From Kribbella capetownensis (lineage in GTDB: Bacteria; Actinomycetota; Actinomycetes; Propionibacteriales; Kribbellaceae), in the NCBI RefSeq assembly GCF_004331485.1, contig NZ_SJKD01000002.1, positions 744,001 to 808,000 of the forward strand: 64,000 bases of DNA, read 5' to 3'. Below are positions 24,513 to 32,379 of this stretch, in pieces. The position numbers and the translations under genes were made by a program. Positions within the stretch are counted from its first letter, which is position 1. Every line of letters starts with the position of its first letter. The notes under the pieces are model-generated. The model was given only the letters and a program-made list of their open reading frames with translations. It had not been told where the DNA came from and did not search any database.

Positions 24513-25028
24513 TTACTGAGGAGTGACAGTCCGGCGCATGAAGAGGCGTTGCGCCGGGTCGAGTCCGAACGCCGTCTCGGCGGCCAGGAGTTCGGTCAGG
24601 CCGGAAGTCCATTCGTCCGGCCGCAGCTCCACGAAGCCGAGGCGGGCGTAGTACGGGCCGTTCCAGGGCACGCTGCGAAAGGTGCTGAGGGTGAGTGCCT
24701 CCAGCCCTTGCCCGGCAGCCCACGAGTCGACGTGCTCGATCAGCAGACGGCCGAGGCCCTGACCCTGGTGGTCCGGATCGACACTCACCTGCTCGATGTG
24801 CGCCGCGTCGTCGACCAGGGTGACCAGGACGAACCCGGTCGGGCGGTCGTCGGCGTCGGTCGAGACCCAGAGCCGGCCGGCCTGGCGACTCTCCTCGAAG
24901 ACCTCGAGTGGCGGCGCCGGATGCTCGGCGATGTCGGTCATGCCGATGTCGCGGAAGAGGACGCCGGCGGCGACCTCGAGCTCGCGCAGGAGCTCCAGTT
25001 CGTCCGGGCGCGCGGTACGGATGTTCAC
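24513..25028 (-). CDS. GNAT family N-acetyltransferase
   Basis: 171 residues with the complete GNAT core: IRTARPDELELLRELE at the N-terminus, IEQVSVDPDHQGQGLGRLLIEHVDSWA as acetyl-CoA motif A, LTLSTFRSVPWNGPYYARLGFVEL as motif B. This pattern is common in actinomycete small-molecule acetyltransferases; the acceptor is unknown. I use the GTG at 25028 (VNIRTARP), where conservation begins. It is divergent from the DAHP synthase attenuator, with about 70 bp between. Confidence 0.85.
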   Translation of the reverse strand: MNIRTARPDELELLRELEVAAGVLFRDIGMTDIAEHPAPPLEVFEESRQAGRLWVSTDADDRPTGFVLVTLVDDAAHIEQVSVDPDHQGQGLGRLLIEHVDSWAAGQGLEALTLSTFRSVPWNGPYYARLGFVELRPDEWTSGLTELLAAETAFGLDPAQRLFMRRTVTPQ

Positions 25029-25083
25029 CCGCTGAGACAACCATGACCGAGGCGCGGATGCCACGGACTTTCCGCGCCGGTGG

Positions 25084-25089
25084 TACTCT
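25084..25089 (+). promoter_or_regulatory. -10 box of the aromatic leader
   Basis: TACTCT preceded by TGG (extended -10 like) ends 7 bp before the GTG of the leader peptide at 25097, so the leader transcript probably starts at or near that codon. Confidence 0.45.
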
Positions 25090-25096
25090 CGGTGCC

Positions 25097-25165
25097 GTGA
25101 AGCGCAGCTATTGGCGATTTTTTGAGTGGCCGGCCTTGGTGCCGGGCGACTCAGCCGATCGCTGA
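25097..25165 (+). CDS. Aromatic amino acid leader peptide (DAHP synthase attenuator)
   Basis: A 22-residue peptide from GTG 25097 to TGA 25165 beginning MKRSYWRFFEWPALVP. Five aromatic codons (Tyr, Trp, Phe, Phe, Trp) fall within seven positions. It lies 115 bp before the DAHP synthase start and is followed by an intrinsic terminator. Ribosome stalling at Trp/Phe/Tyr codons when aromatic amino acids are scarce would be expected to prevent termination, as in trp operon attenuation. Confidence 0.85.
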   Translation: MKRSYWRFFEWPALVPGDSADR

Positions 25166-25194
25166 CGCCCACCGAAGACACCAGAGCCGGCCCG

Positions 25195-25222
25195 AAGGCA
25201 AGGACATCCGTCCTTGCCTTTT
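25195..25222 (+). terminator. Attenuator terminator before DAHP synthase
   Basis: A perfect 11-bp stem AAGGCAAGGAC/GTCCTTGCCTT (25195-25205 and 25210-25220) with an ATCC loop, ending in TTTT. It is one of the strongest intrinsic terminators in the window. It lies between the aromatic leader peptide and the DAHP synthase gene. Upstream, GGCCGGC (25128-25134, starting within the second Trp codon) can pair with GCCGGCC (25186-25192), a candidate alternative structure. Confidence 0.85.
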
Positions 25223-25280
25223 CTCGTTCCCAGCCGGCTGCCTGCGACCTTCCGCGGCGTCGGCGGAAAGGTCCCCAGTC

Positions 25281-26375
25281 ATGAACACCATCCCCCAGCA
25301 CCAATCGATACCGCAGACCAGTCAGGCGGCCGTCGTCGATCGACGGATCGAGAAGACGGTCCCGTTGGTCACTCCGCTGGCGCTGCACGACGAACTGCCG
25401 CTGAGTGACGCGTTGGCCCGGACCGTCGTCGGCGGCCGTCAGGCGGTCGCCGACGTACTGAACGGCGTCGACGACCGCCTGCTGGTCGTCGTCGGCCCCT
25501 GCTCGGTCCACGACGCGAGGGCGGCGCTCGAGTACGCCGAACGCCTCCGTCCGGTCGCCGAGCGCCTGTCCGACGGCCTCCTCGTGGTGATGCGCGTGTA
25601 CTTCGAGAAGCCGCGCTCGACCCTGGGCTGGAAGGGCCTCATCAACGACCCGGGCCTGGACGGCTCCGGTGACGTGAACCGCGGCCTGCGGACCGCCCGG
25701 CAGTTGCTGCTGCAGGTGCTCGAGCTCGGCCTCCCGGTCGGCTGCGAGTTCCTCGACCCGATCACGCCGCAGTACATCGCCGATCTCGTCGGGTGGGGCG
25801 CGATCGGCGCCCGGACCGTGGAGAGCCAGGTGCACCGCCAGTTGTCGTCCGGCCTGTCGATGCCGGTCGGCATGAAGAACCGCCCCGACGGCTCGATCGG
25901 TACGGCGGTCGACGCGATCAAGGCGGCCGCCGTACCGCACGTGTTCACCGGTATCGACCACGACGGTGCGCCCGCCATCCTGCACACCCGAGGCAACCCG
26001 GACTGCCATTTGGTCCTGCGCGGCTCCGACGGCGGACCCAACTACGACGCCGAGTCGGTCGCGGGAGCCCAGGAACTGCTGCGGAAGGCCGGCCTCGCGG
26101 AGCGGGTCGTCGTCGACTCGAGCCACGGCAACAGCCGCAAGGACCACCGCCGGCAGCCGGTGGTTGCGGGCGAGATCGGTGCGCAGGTGGCCGCGGGGAA
26201 CAAAGCGATCGTCGGCGTGATGCTGGAGTCGTTCCTGCAAGAGGGCAGGCAAGAGCTCGACCCGACCCGCGAGCTGACCTACGGGCAGTCGATCACGGAC
26301 GCCTGCATGGGCTGGGAAACCACCGAGGCGGTGCTCGAAAAGCTGCGTGATGCCGCGGTCGCTCGGCGCGGATAG
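25281..26375 (+). CDS. 3-deoxy-7-phosphoheptulonate (DAHP) synthase, class I
   Basis: 364 residues. It condenses phosphoenolpyruvate and erythrose-4-phosphate, the entry to the shikimate pathway. Class I (AroF/G/H-type) motifs include VVVGPCSVHD, RVYFEKPRSTLGWKGLINDP, GCEFLDPITPQYIADLVGWGAIGART, HLVLRGSDGGPNYD, VDSSHGNSRKDHRRQ and MLESFLQEGRQEL. The metal-binding Cys and His are present. Many actinobacteria rely on the class II enzyme, so this one is attenuated by its own aromatic leader peptide. The ATG at 25281 is the first after the terminator. Confidence 0.95.
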   Translation: MNTIPQHQSIPQTSQAAVVDRRIEKTVPLVTPLALHDELPLSDALARTVVGGRQAVADVLNGVDDRLLVVVGPCSVHDARAALEYAERLRPVAERLSDGLLVVMRVYFEKPRSTLGWKGLINDPGLDGSGDVNRGLRTARQLLLQVLELGLPVGCEFLDPITPQYIADLVGWGAIGARTVESQVHRQLSSGLSMPVGMKNRPDGSIGTAVDAIKAAAVPHVFTGIDHDGAPAILHTRGNPDCHLVLRGSDGGPNYDAESVAGAQELLRKAGLAERVVVDSSHGNSRKDHRRQPVVAGEIGAQVAAGNKAIVGVMLESFLQEGRQELDPTRELTYGQSITDACMGWETTEAVLEKLRDAAVARRG

Positions 26376-26428
26376 CTGTTCATCTGGCGGCTGCGCGGCG
26401 GCCACAGGCCTTGCTTACTGTCCGGGGC

Positions 26429-28504
26429 ATGACTGAGATCTCCCGGCGCCTGGTGCTCGGTTCGGCGGCGGGTGGGGCAGCGTTGTCGCTGCTCCCACCC
26501 TCGCTGCACACCGCGATGGCGCAACCTGTGCGGCGAGGTGGCTTGCGAGCGATCGAGCACGTGATCGTGCTCATGCAGGAGAATCGTTCGTTCGACCACT
26601 ACTACGGGACCCTGCGCGGCGTACGCGGGTTCGGCGACCGGCAGCCGTTGCGGCTGCGCAACGGCAAGAGCGTGTTCCACCAGCCCCAGACCGGCGGCGG
26701 CGAGGTGCTGCCGTTCTCGGTCCGCGAGGCGGCGGCCGCGGCCGGCCGGCAGCCCGACGACATTCAGTACCTCGGTGCGCTGGACCACGGCTACAGCGAC
26801 GCGACCCAGGCCTGGAGCAACGGCTGGCGCGACGACTGGGTCCAGGCCAAGACGTCGGCCACCATGACCCACTACGAGCGTCGCGACATCCCGTTGCAGT
26901 ACGAGCTCGCTGAGACCTTCACGATCTGCGACGCGTACCACTGCTCCGTCAACGGGTCCACCAACCCGAACCGCAACTACCTGTGGTCCGGCACGACCGG
27001 TTACGAGCCCGGTACGACGCAGCGCGCGGTCACCAACGCGGCGTACGACTACAACCACCTGGGCTACGACTGGACGGCGTACCCGGAACGGCTCGAGAGG
27101 GCCGGTGTGTCCTGGCAGATCTACCAGGAGTGGGACAACTTCACCGACAACGCGGTCGAGTACTTCATGACCTTCAAGGAGCTGGGGCACCGGATCCTGG
27201 CGTCGGTGCCGGGCGGCTACCGCACCACCGAGGAGTTCTACGACAAGCTCTTCGCGAAGACGCCGGCCGAGCGGACCGACGCGCTGAAGCAGCTGGACGC
27301 GGCGGTCGAGCAGCTGCCGATCAAGGATCAGAAGCTGTTCCGCAAGGCGATGTACCGGTCCGAGCCGGAGTCGCTGATCCCGCGGGTCCGCGCCGACATC
27401 AAGGCCGGGAAGCTGCCGCAGGTGAGCTGGCTGGTGCCGTCCGCGGTCGACTCCGAGCACCCCGGTTCGTCCACGCCGGTGGGTAGCGCGAACCTGGTCT
27501 ACGAGCTCCTCGACGCGATCGCGTCGGACCCGGAGACCTGGTCCAAGACCGTGCTGCTGATCAACTTCGACGAGAACGACGGCTACTTCGACCACGTCCC
27601 GCCGCCGGTCGCGCCGCGGCCTGCCTCGGGTGAGGGCGACGACTGGTACGCCGGTCAGCCGATCGGACTCGGGCCGCGGGTGCCGATGACCGTGGTGTCG
27701 CCGTGGACCGTCGGCGGACACGTCAGCTCGCAGGTGTTCGACCACACCTCGGTGATCCAGTTCCTCGAACGCTGGACCGGTGTGCAGGAACCGAACATCA
27801 GCACCTGGCGCCGGACCGCGTGCGGCGACCTCACGTCGGCGTTCGACTTCGACCGTGCGTACCGGCAGCCGTCGGTGGACGCACCCGGCCCGGTGCCGGC
27901 GCCGATCGCGCGGTGGAAGCCGACGCCGCCGGCCGACCAGGCAGTGCCGCAGCAGGAGCACGGCCGTCGTCCGGCCCGTGCTTTGCCTTACCAGCCGTCG
28001 GTTTCCGGCTTCGTTGCTGATGGCAAGCTGATGTTGGCCCTCGGCAACGACGGGGACCAGGCCGCACACTTCGCGATCTACCCGTACGGCGGTGAGCTGC
28101 CGCTGCCGGCGCACGTCGACGTACGGCGCTCGCGCGTCGAGGAGATCGCGGTGGACGGTCCGTTCGAGCTGGCGGTCCAGGGTCCGAACCGGTTCTGGGC
28201 CGACCTGGCCGGCTCCGTCGACGGACAGGCCGCGGGACTCGACGTGCGCACCGACCGGCACGGCAACGAGCTCGAACTGGAACTCGTGAACACCTCGCGC
28301 AAGGCGATCACCGTCAAGCTGAAGGCGCGCGGCTACGGCAGCAAGACCGTCACGGTCGAACTGCGGGGCAAGCAGAGCCGGTCGCTGTCCTGGCCGACCG
28401 ACCACGGCTGGTACGACGTCGAGGTCACCAGCCCGGACGACACGTCGTACCGGCGTCGCCTCACCGGGCACCTGGAGATCGGCAAGCCCAGCATCACCGG
28501 CTGA
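26429..28504 (+). CDS. Tat-exported phosphocholine-specific phospholipase C
   Basis: 691 residues. The twin-arginine signal EISRRLVLGSAAGGAALSLL is followed by the phosphoesterase family start IEHVIVLMQENRSFDHYYGTLRGVRGFGDR. Further motifs are DAYHCSVNGSTNPNR, LINFDENDGYFDHVPPP and RVPMTVVSPWTVGG. The C-terminus holds the two beta domains usual for bacterial phosphocholine-specific enzymes (FAIYPYGGELPLPAHVDV; ELELVNTSRKAITVKL). It should cleave phosphatidylcholine or sphingomyelin outside the cell, perhaps to gain phosphate. I use ATG 26429; an upstream in-frame start adds only six residues. Confidence 0.92.
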   Translation: MTEISRRLVLGSAAGGAALSLLPPSLHTAMAQPVRRGGLRAIEHVIVLMQENRSFDHYYGTLRGVRGFGDRQPLRLRNGKSVFHQPQTGGGEVLPFSVREAAAAAGRQPDDIQYLGALDHGYSDATQAWSNGWRDDWVQAKTSATMTHYERRDIPLQYELAETFTICDAYHCSVNGSTNPNRNYLWSGTTGYEPGTTQRAVTNAAYDYNHLGYDWTAYPERLERAGVSWQIYQEWDNFTDNAVEYFMTFKELGHRILASVPGGYRTTEEFYDKLFAKTPAERTDALKQLDAAVEQLPIKDQKLFRKAMYRSEPESLIPRVRADIKAGKLPQVSWLVPSAVDSEHPGSSTPVGSANLVYELLDAIASDPETWSKTVLLINFDENDGYFDHVPPPVAPRPASGEGDDWYAGQPIGLGPRVPMTVVSPWTVGGHVSSQVFDHTSVIQFLERWTGVQEPNISTWRRTACGDLTSAFDFDRAYRQPSVDAPGPVPAPIARWKPTPPADQAVPQQEHGRRPARALPYQPSVSGFVADGKLMLALGNDGDQAAHFAIYPYGGELPLPAHVDVRRSRVEEIAVDGPFELAVQGPNRFWADLAGSVDGQAAGLDVRTDRHGNELELELVNTSRKAITVKLKARGYGSKTVTVELRGKQSRSLSWPTDHGWYDVEVTSPDDTSYRRRLTGHLEIGKPSITG

Positions 28505-28993
28505 TCAGCGGGCGATCGCTGCCGTCGCCGCCTTGGTGACGGTGATCAGGTCGGCGGGGGACAGGCCGATGTCGAGACCGCGGCGGCCACCGGACACGTA
28601 GACCTTGGCGTGTTCGGTGGCCGTGCTGTCGACCACCGTCGGCAGGGCGCGTTTCTGGCCGATCGGGCTGATACCGCCGACGACGTACCCGGTGGTGCGT
28701 TCGGCGGCGGCCGGGTCGGCCATCACCGCCTTCTTCCCGCCGGCCGCGGCCGCGATCGCCTTCAGGTCGAGTTGCTTGTCGACCGGTACGACGCCGACCG
28801 TGAGCTTGCCGTCGACCTCGACCAGCAGGGTCTTGAACACCTGCTCGGCCGCCAGCCCCAGCGCCTCGGCCGCCTCCAGCCCGAACGACTTCGCCGCCGG
28901 ATCATGCTCGTACGTGTGCGTGCTGAACTCGACCTTCGCCTTCGTCAACGCAACCGTCGCCGGCGTCCCCTGGCTCTGCCTACTCTTCGCCAC
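28505..28993 (-). CDS. ybaK: Cys-tRNA(Pro)/Cys-tRNA(Cys) deacylase
   Basis: 162 residues of the YbaK/EbsC family: EFSTHTYEHDPAAKSFGLEAAEALGL, VFKTLLVEVDGKLTVGVVPVDKQLDLKAIAAA, GGKKAVMADPAAAERTTGYVVGGISPIGQK. The conserved Lys and the GGISPIGQK loop support hydrolysis of mischarged Cys-tRNA(Pro). It lies tail to tail with the phospholipase gene (no gap), and its start overlaps the end of the HTH regulator by 14 bp. Confidence 0.93.
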   Translation of the reverse strand: MAKSRQSQGTPATVALTKAKVEFSTHTYEHDPAAKSFGLEAAEALGLAAEQVFKTLLVEVDGKLTVGVVPVDKQLDLKAIAAAAGGKKAVMADPAAAERTTGYVVGGISPIGQKRALPTVVDSTATEHAKVYVSGGRRGLDIGLSPADLITVTKAATAAIAR

Positions 28994-29666
28994 CCGCCGA
29001 GCCTAGGCCAGGACCGACGACCCGGACGCAGCAGTGACCGGCCTGCGGGTCGAGGCGGGCTTCCAGGGGCTCGTCGATGGTGTTGAGGAGGCCGGTCACG
29101 AGGTGCAGGTTCATCCCGCAGACCAGCCGGGGATGTTCGGCGGCGAGGCGGCGGAACGGGCAGTTGCCGAGCGCGATCCCGTCGTCGGCGGTGCGCGGCT
29201 CGAAGCCGTGCCGCTCGAGGATCTCGGTCAGCGAGAGGCCCGATCCGGTCCTCCCGAGGGCCTCGCCGTACTCCTCGGCCTTGCGGTTGACCGCGTCGCG
29301 GGGTGAGCAGCCGGTCGTCTCGGCGTCCTCGACCGCGGCCGCGAGCAGCCGGCCGGCGACAGCGTACTGGCGCTCGGGGAGGGTGATCTCGATCTCACGG
29401 TCGGACCGGTGGTAGAGCTTCGCGGGCCGCCCGGCGCCGGGGCCGGTGCGCCCGGAGCGGCGCTCGAAGCCGGTCGCGAGCAGGCCCTCCTCGGTCAGCC
29501 GGTCCAGGTGGAAGGCGGCGGTGGTCCTGGGGATGCCGAGCGCGGCGGCTGCTTCCTCGCGACTCACCGGCGCCGGCTGGGCGACGACGTACTCGTACAG
29601 CCGGCGTCGCGTCGGCTCCTCGAGCACGGCGACGGCCTGCACGCTCGCGTCCCAGGATGTGTCCAC
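28980..29666 (-). CDS. HTH regulator with Cys-containing C-terminal domain
   Basis: 228 residues. An ArsR/MarR-like winged helix (LEEPTRRRLYEYVV, SREEAAAALGIPRTTAAFHLDRLTEEGLL) is followed by a dimer or sensor domain with a Cys/His set: GNCPFRRLAAEHPRLVCGMNLHL and AGHCCVRV. This layout resembles SufR-type iron-sulfur-sensing repressors, but which cofactor it binds, if any, is inference. It is divergent from folE, and a near-palindrome lies between. Its 3-prime end overlaps ybaK. Confidence 0.8.
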   Translation of the reverse strand: MDTSWDASVQAVAVLEEPTRRRLYEYVVAQPAPVSREEAAAALGIPRTTAAFHLDRLTEEGLLATGFERRSGRTGPGAGRPAKLYHRSDREIEITLPERQYAVAGRLLAAAVEDAETTGCSPRDAVNRKAEEYGEALGRTGSGLSLTEILERHGFEPRTADDGIALGNCPFRRLAAEHPRLVCGMNLHLVTGLLNTIDEPLEARLDPQAGHCCVRVVGPGLGSAGGEE

Positions 29667-29677
29667 GGGATGATTCT

Positions 29678-29696
29678 ATCGACAAGATCCGTTGAT
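29678..29696. promoter_or_regulatory. Possible operator between HTH regulator and folE
   Basis: ATCGAC-N7-GTTGAT, an inverted repeat with one mismatch, sits 12 bp before the regulator start and 48 bp before folE in a 77-bp divergent intergenic region. It could let the regulator control both genes. Confidence 0.35.
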
Positions 29697-29743
29697 GAAA
29701 ATGTATGCTTGCTTCGTCCGTTGACCCCTCAGGGAGTGTGCAG

Positions 29744-30355
29744 ATGGCGATTTCGGCCGATCTCGAATCCGTCCCCCTCCATATTGTCCCCGGTCGCGCG
29801 GAGATCGATCTCCCCGCCGCCCAGCGGGCCGTCGTGGATCTGCTGACCGCGCTCGGCCGGGACCCGCACAGCGCGCACCTCGCCGACACCCCCAGGCGAG
29901 TGGCCGATGCGTACGCCGAGATGCTCACTCCACGCGAGTTCGAGCTGACCACGTTCCCGAACGACGAGGGGTACGACGAACTCGTCCTGGCCAAGGACAT
30001 CCCGGTCCAGTCCCTGTGCGAGCACCACCTGCTGCCGTTCACCGGCGTCGCGCACGTCGGCTACCTGCCGGGGGAGCGGATTCTCGGGCTGTCCAAACTG
30101 GCCCGCGTGGTCGAACTGTTCGCCCGCGACTTCCAGGTCCAGGAACGGCTGACCAAGCAGGTCGCCGACTGGCTCCAGGACCACCTGGCGCCGAAGGGCG
30201 TCGGCGTGGTGATCGAGGCCGAGCACCAGTGCATGTCGCTGCGCGGCGTTCGCGCCACCGGCTCCCGCACGGTCACGTCGTCCCTACACGGCACGCTGCG
30301 CGAGAACGCCAGCTCCCGCCAGGAGTTCTTCGCGCTCACGGGTCTGACGCCGTAG
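29744..30355 (+). CDS. folE: GTP cyclohydrolase I
   Basis: 203 residues. It converts GTP to dihydroneopterin triphosphate for folate synthesis. Zinc ligands lie in VQSLCEHHLLPF and in EAEHQCMSLRGVRATGSRTVTS; GYLPGERILGLSKLARVVELFARDFQVQERLTKQ is the central family block. I use ATG 29744 because AGGGAG (29731-29736) precedes it; an upstream in-frame start at 29705 lacks this. It may be a second FolE copy, as standalone folE genes outside folate operons often are. It is divergent from a Cys-containing HTH regulator. Confidence 0.92.
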   Translation: MAISADLESVPLHIVPGRAEIDLPAAQRAVVDLLTALGRDPHSAHLADTPRRVADAYAEMLTPREFELTTFPNDEGYDELVLAKDIPVQSLCEHHLLPFTGVAHVGYLPGERILGLSKLARVVELFARDFQVQERLTKQVADWLQDHLAPKGVGVVIEAEHQCMSLRGVRATGSRTVTSSLHGTLRENASSRQEFFALTGLTP

Positions 30356-30362
30356 CCGGCGA

Positions 30363-30686
30363 TCAGGCCGTGGCCACCGCCGGTGGGCGGTGGTGGGTGT
30401 GCCGTCCGGTGGCGAGGATGTGCGCTACCTCGCCTGGAAGGAGATCGGTGCCGGGGACCGGTTCCATCTCGCAGACGTCGATCCAGCGCACCACGGTGGC
30501 TCCGCAGTGGCCGTGGACGGCGAGGATGGAGTCCAGATCCGGCCAGATCGCCGTGGACGGGTTCGGGCCGTGCCAGCGGAGCGCGACCGAGCCGTCGGTG
30601 AAGACACAGCCTTCGGCCACGATGCCGGTGCCGGAGACTCCGCTGATATCGGTGTAACGGACGAGTTCGAAGGTCTGGGGTTTCAC
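30363..30686 (-). CDS. Conserved unknown protein, paralogue of 24089-24448
   Basis: 107 residues from GTG 30686: QTFELVRYTDISGVSGTGIVAEGCVF, TDGSVALRWHGPNPSTAIWP, SILAVHGHCGATVVRWID, then a short variable tail. Over about 65 residues it closely matches the protein encoded at 24089-24448. Upstream in-frame starts exist (as far as 30791), but the added residues look non-coding. Function is unknown. It lies tail to tail with folE. Confidence 0.65.
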   Translation of the reverse strand: MKPQTFELVRYTDISGVSGTGIVAEGCVFTDGSVALRWHGPNPSTAIWPDLDSILAVHGHCGATVVRWIDVCEMEPVPGTDLLPGEVAHILATGRHTHHRPPAVATA

Positions 30687-30925
30687 CGGCGGACCTCGCC
30701 GGAGGGCACGGAACCGCAGTAACTCGAACTGGATTGGCCTGAGGGTGCCATGGTCCTTTCCCCGTTGTCGGCGTGGGTGGGCGCTCGCCACAAACCGGGG
30801 ACATTACCGACTGTCAGCGGGGAAGGACGGTCTGTAGCGACTCTTCTTCTCAAATCAAGCTAGAACCAAACCGGCCGACACGCCAGAGGTCTCCCCGCGT
30901 GTCTCGAACCTCGATCCGGCCCACG

Positions 30926-30970
30926 CGGTATTTCGGTCCCGGTCCGGCCGCGTCCCGTGATCGAATACCG
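30926..30970 (+). promoter_or_regulatory. Inverted repeat before hen1
   Basis: CGGTATT (30926-30932) and AATACCG (30964-30970) are exact complements 31 bp apart. The second arm ends 2 bp before the hen1 GTG. The 286-bp gap 30687-30972 holds nothing else I can identify. It could be an operator or a structured 5-prime leader. Confidence 0.3.
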
Positions 30971-30972
30971 AA

Positions 30973-32379
30973 GTGTTCCTGACGCTAGCCACCGACCTTG
31001 CCGGAGTAGACGCACCCGCGAGCGATTTCGGGTTCCTGTTGCACAAGAACCCCGCGCGACCGCAGGGGATCGAGGTGACCGGCGGCACAGCGCATGTGTT
31101 CTACCCGCAGGCAACCGACGAGCGCTGTACGGCGGCCGTCCTGCTCGAGATCGACCCGATCGCGCTGGTCCGCTCCGGGCGGGGCAAGGCGCAGGAGGGG
31201 TTCACCCTCGGGCAGTACGTGAACGACCGGCCGTACGCCGCCTCCAGCCTGCTCGCCGTCGCGCTCGGCAAGCTCTTCCGGACCGCGATGAACGGCCGCT
31301 GCGACGCCCGTCCCGACCTGGCTGCTCGGCCGATCCCGCTGGAGATCCACGTCCCCGCGCTGCCGTGCAACGGCGGCGCGGAGCTCGCCGGCCGCATGTT
31401 CGGACCCCTCGGCTGGAATGTCGACGCTCGGCCGGTGCCGCTCGATCCGGAGATCCCCGCGTGGGGTGACTCCCGGTACGTCGATCTGCGGCTGACCGGC
31501 GTACTCCGGCTGGCAGATGCACTCAATCACCTGTATGTCCTGCTCCCGGTGCTGGACGACGCCAAGCACTACTGGGTCGGTTCGGACGAGGTGGACAAGC
31601 TGGTCCGGGCCGGTGAGGGCTGGCTCGGGGGGCATCCGGACAAGGACCTGATCTCGCACCGCTACCTGGCCCACCGCCGCTACCTCGCCGACACCGCCCT
31701 GGAGCGCCTCGCCGAGGCCGATGGCGTGGAGCTCGTGGAGGAGCCGTCGGAGGAAGGCTCGGTGTCGCTGGCGGTCGAACGTCGCCAGACGGTTGCCGGG
31801 GTACTGCGGGAGCTCGGTGCGCGGCGGATCGCGGACCTGGGGTGCGGTGAGGGCGCGCTGGTCGGTGAGCTGCTGAAGGACCCGATGGTCGGCGAACTGA
31901 TCGCGACCGACGTGTCCGCGCGGGCGCTGATCGGCGCCAAGCGGCGGCTGCACTACAACGATCTGCCCGACCGCCAGCGGGAGCGGCTGCGCTTCCTGCA
32001 GTCGTCGGTGACGTACGCCGACCACCGGCTGACCGGCCTGGACGCTGCCGTCCTGATGGAGGTCATCGAGCACGTCGACCCACCGCGACTGCACGCTCTG
32101 GCCAAGTCCGTCTTCCAAGCTGCGCGCCCGGCCGCGGTCATCGTCACCACCCCCAACAGCGACTACAACGTTCGCTTCCCGTCCCTGCCCACCGGCCGTT
32201 TCCGCCACCCCGACCACCGCTTCGAATGGACCCGAACCGAATTCCAGTCCTGGGCTCACGAGGTTGCCCGGGTTTTCGGCTACAGGGTGGAGTTCCGGCC
32301 GGTCGGGGCTGAGGATCCCGAGGTCGGTCCGCCCACTCAGCTCGCCCTCTTCCGCCAGCTCGAGAAGGTGGCCGCCTGA
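30973..32379 (+). CDS. hen1: 3-prime terminal RNA ribose 2-prime-O-methyltransferase Hen1
   Basis: 468 residues. The N-terminal half is the bacterial Hen1 accessory domain (MFLTLATDLAGVDAPASDFGFLLHKNP, HVFYPQATDERCTAAVLLEIDP), known to support Pnkp ligation. The C-terminal half is the SAM methyltransferase: RIADLGCGEGALVGELL, then VLMEVIEHVDPPRLHALAKSVFQ, whose Glu/His residues bind the metal, then VIVTTPNSDYN. It methylates the 2-prime-OH at broken RNA ends so that repaired RNA resists recutting. Its stop overlaps the pnkp ATG by one base (TGATG). Confidence 0.95.
   Translation: MFLTLATDLAGVDAPASDFGFLLHKNPARPQGIEVTGGTAHVFYPQATDERCTAAVLLEIDPIALVRSGRGKAQEGFTLGQYVNDRPYAASSLLAVALGKLFRTAMNGRCDARPDLAARPIPLEIHVPALPCNGGAELAGRMFGPLGWNVDARPVPLDPEIPAWGDSRYVDLRLTGVLRLADALNHLYVLLPVLDDAKHYWVGSDEVDKLVRAGEGWLGGHPDKDLISHRYLAHRRYLADTALERLAEADGVELVEEPSEEGSVSLAVERRQTVAGVLRELGARRIADLGCGEGALVGELLKDPMVGELIATDVSARALIGAKRRLHYNDLPDRQRERLRFLQSSVTYADHRLTGLDAAVLMEVIEHVDPPRLHALAKSVFQAARPAAVIVTTPNSDYNVRFPSLPTGRFRHPDHRFEWTRTEFQSWAHEVARVFGYRVEFRPVGAEDPEVGPPTQLALFRQLEKVAA

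Noticed and set aside
26279..28471. A 730-codon minus-strand frame across the phospholipase C gene
   Set aside because: Antisense shadow. The plus-strand protein has clear phosphoesterase motifs; the minus product has none.
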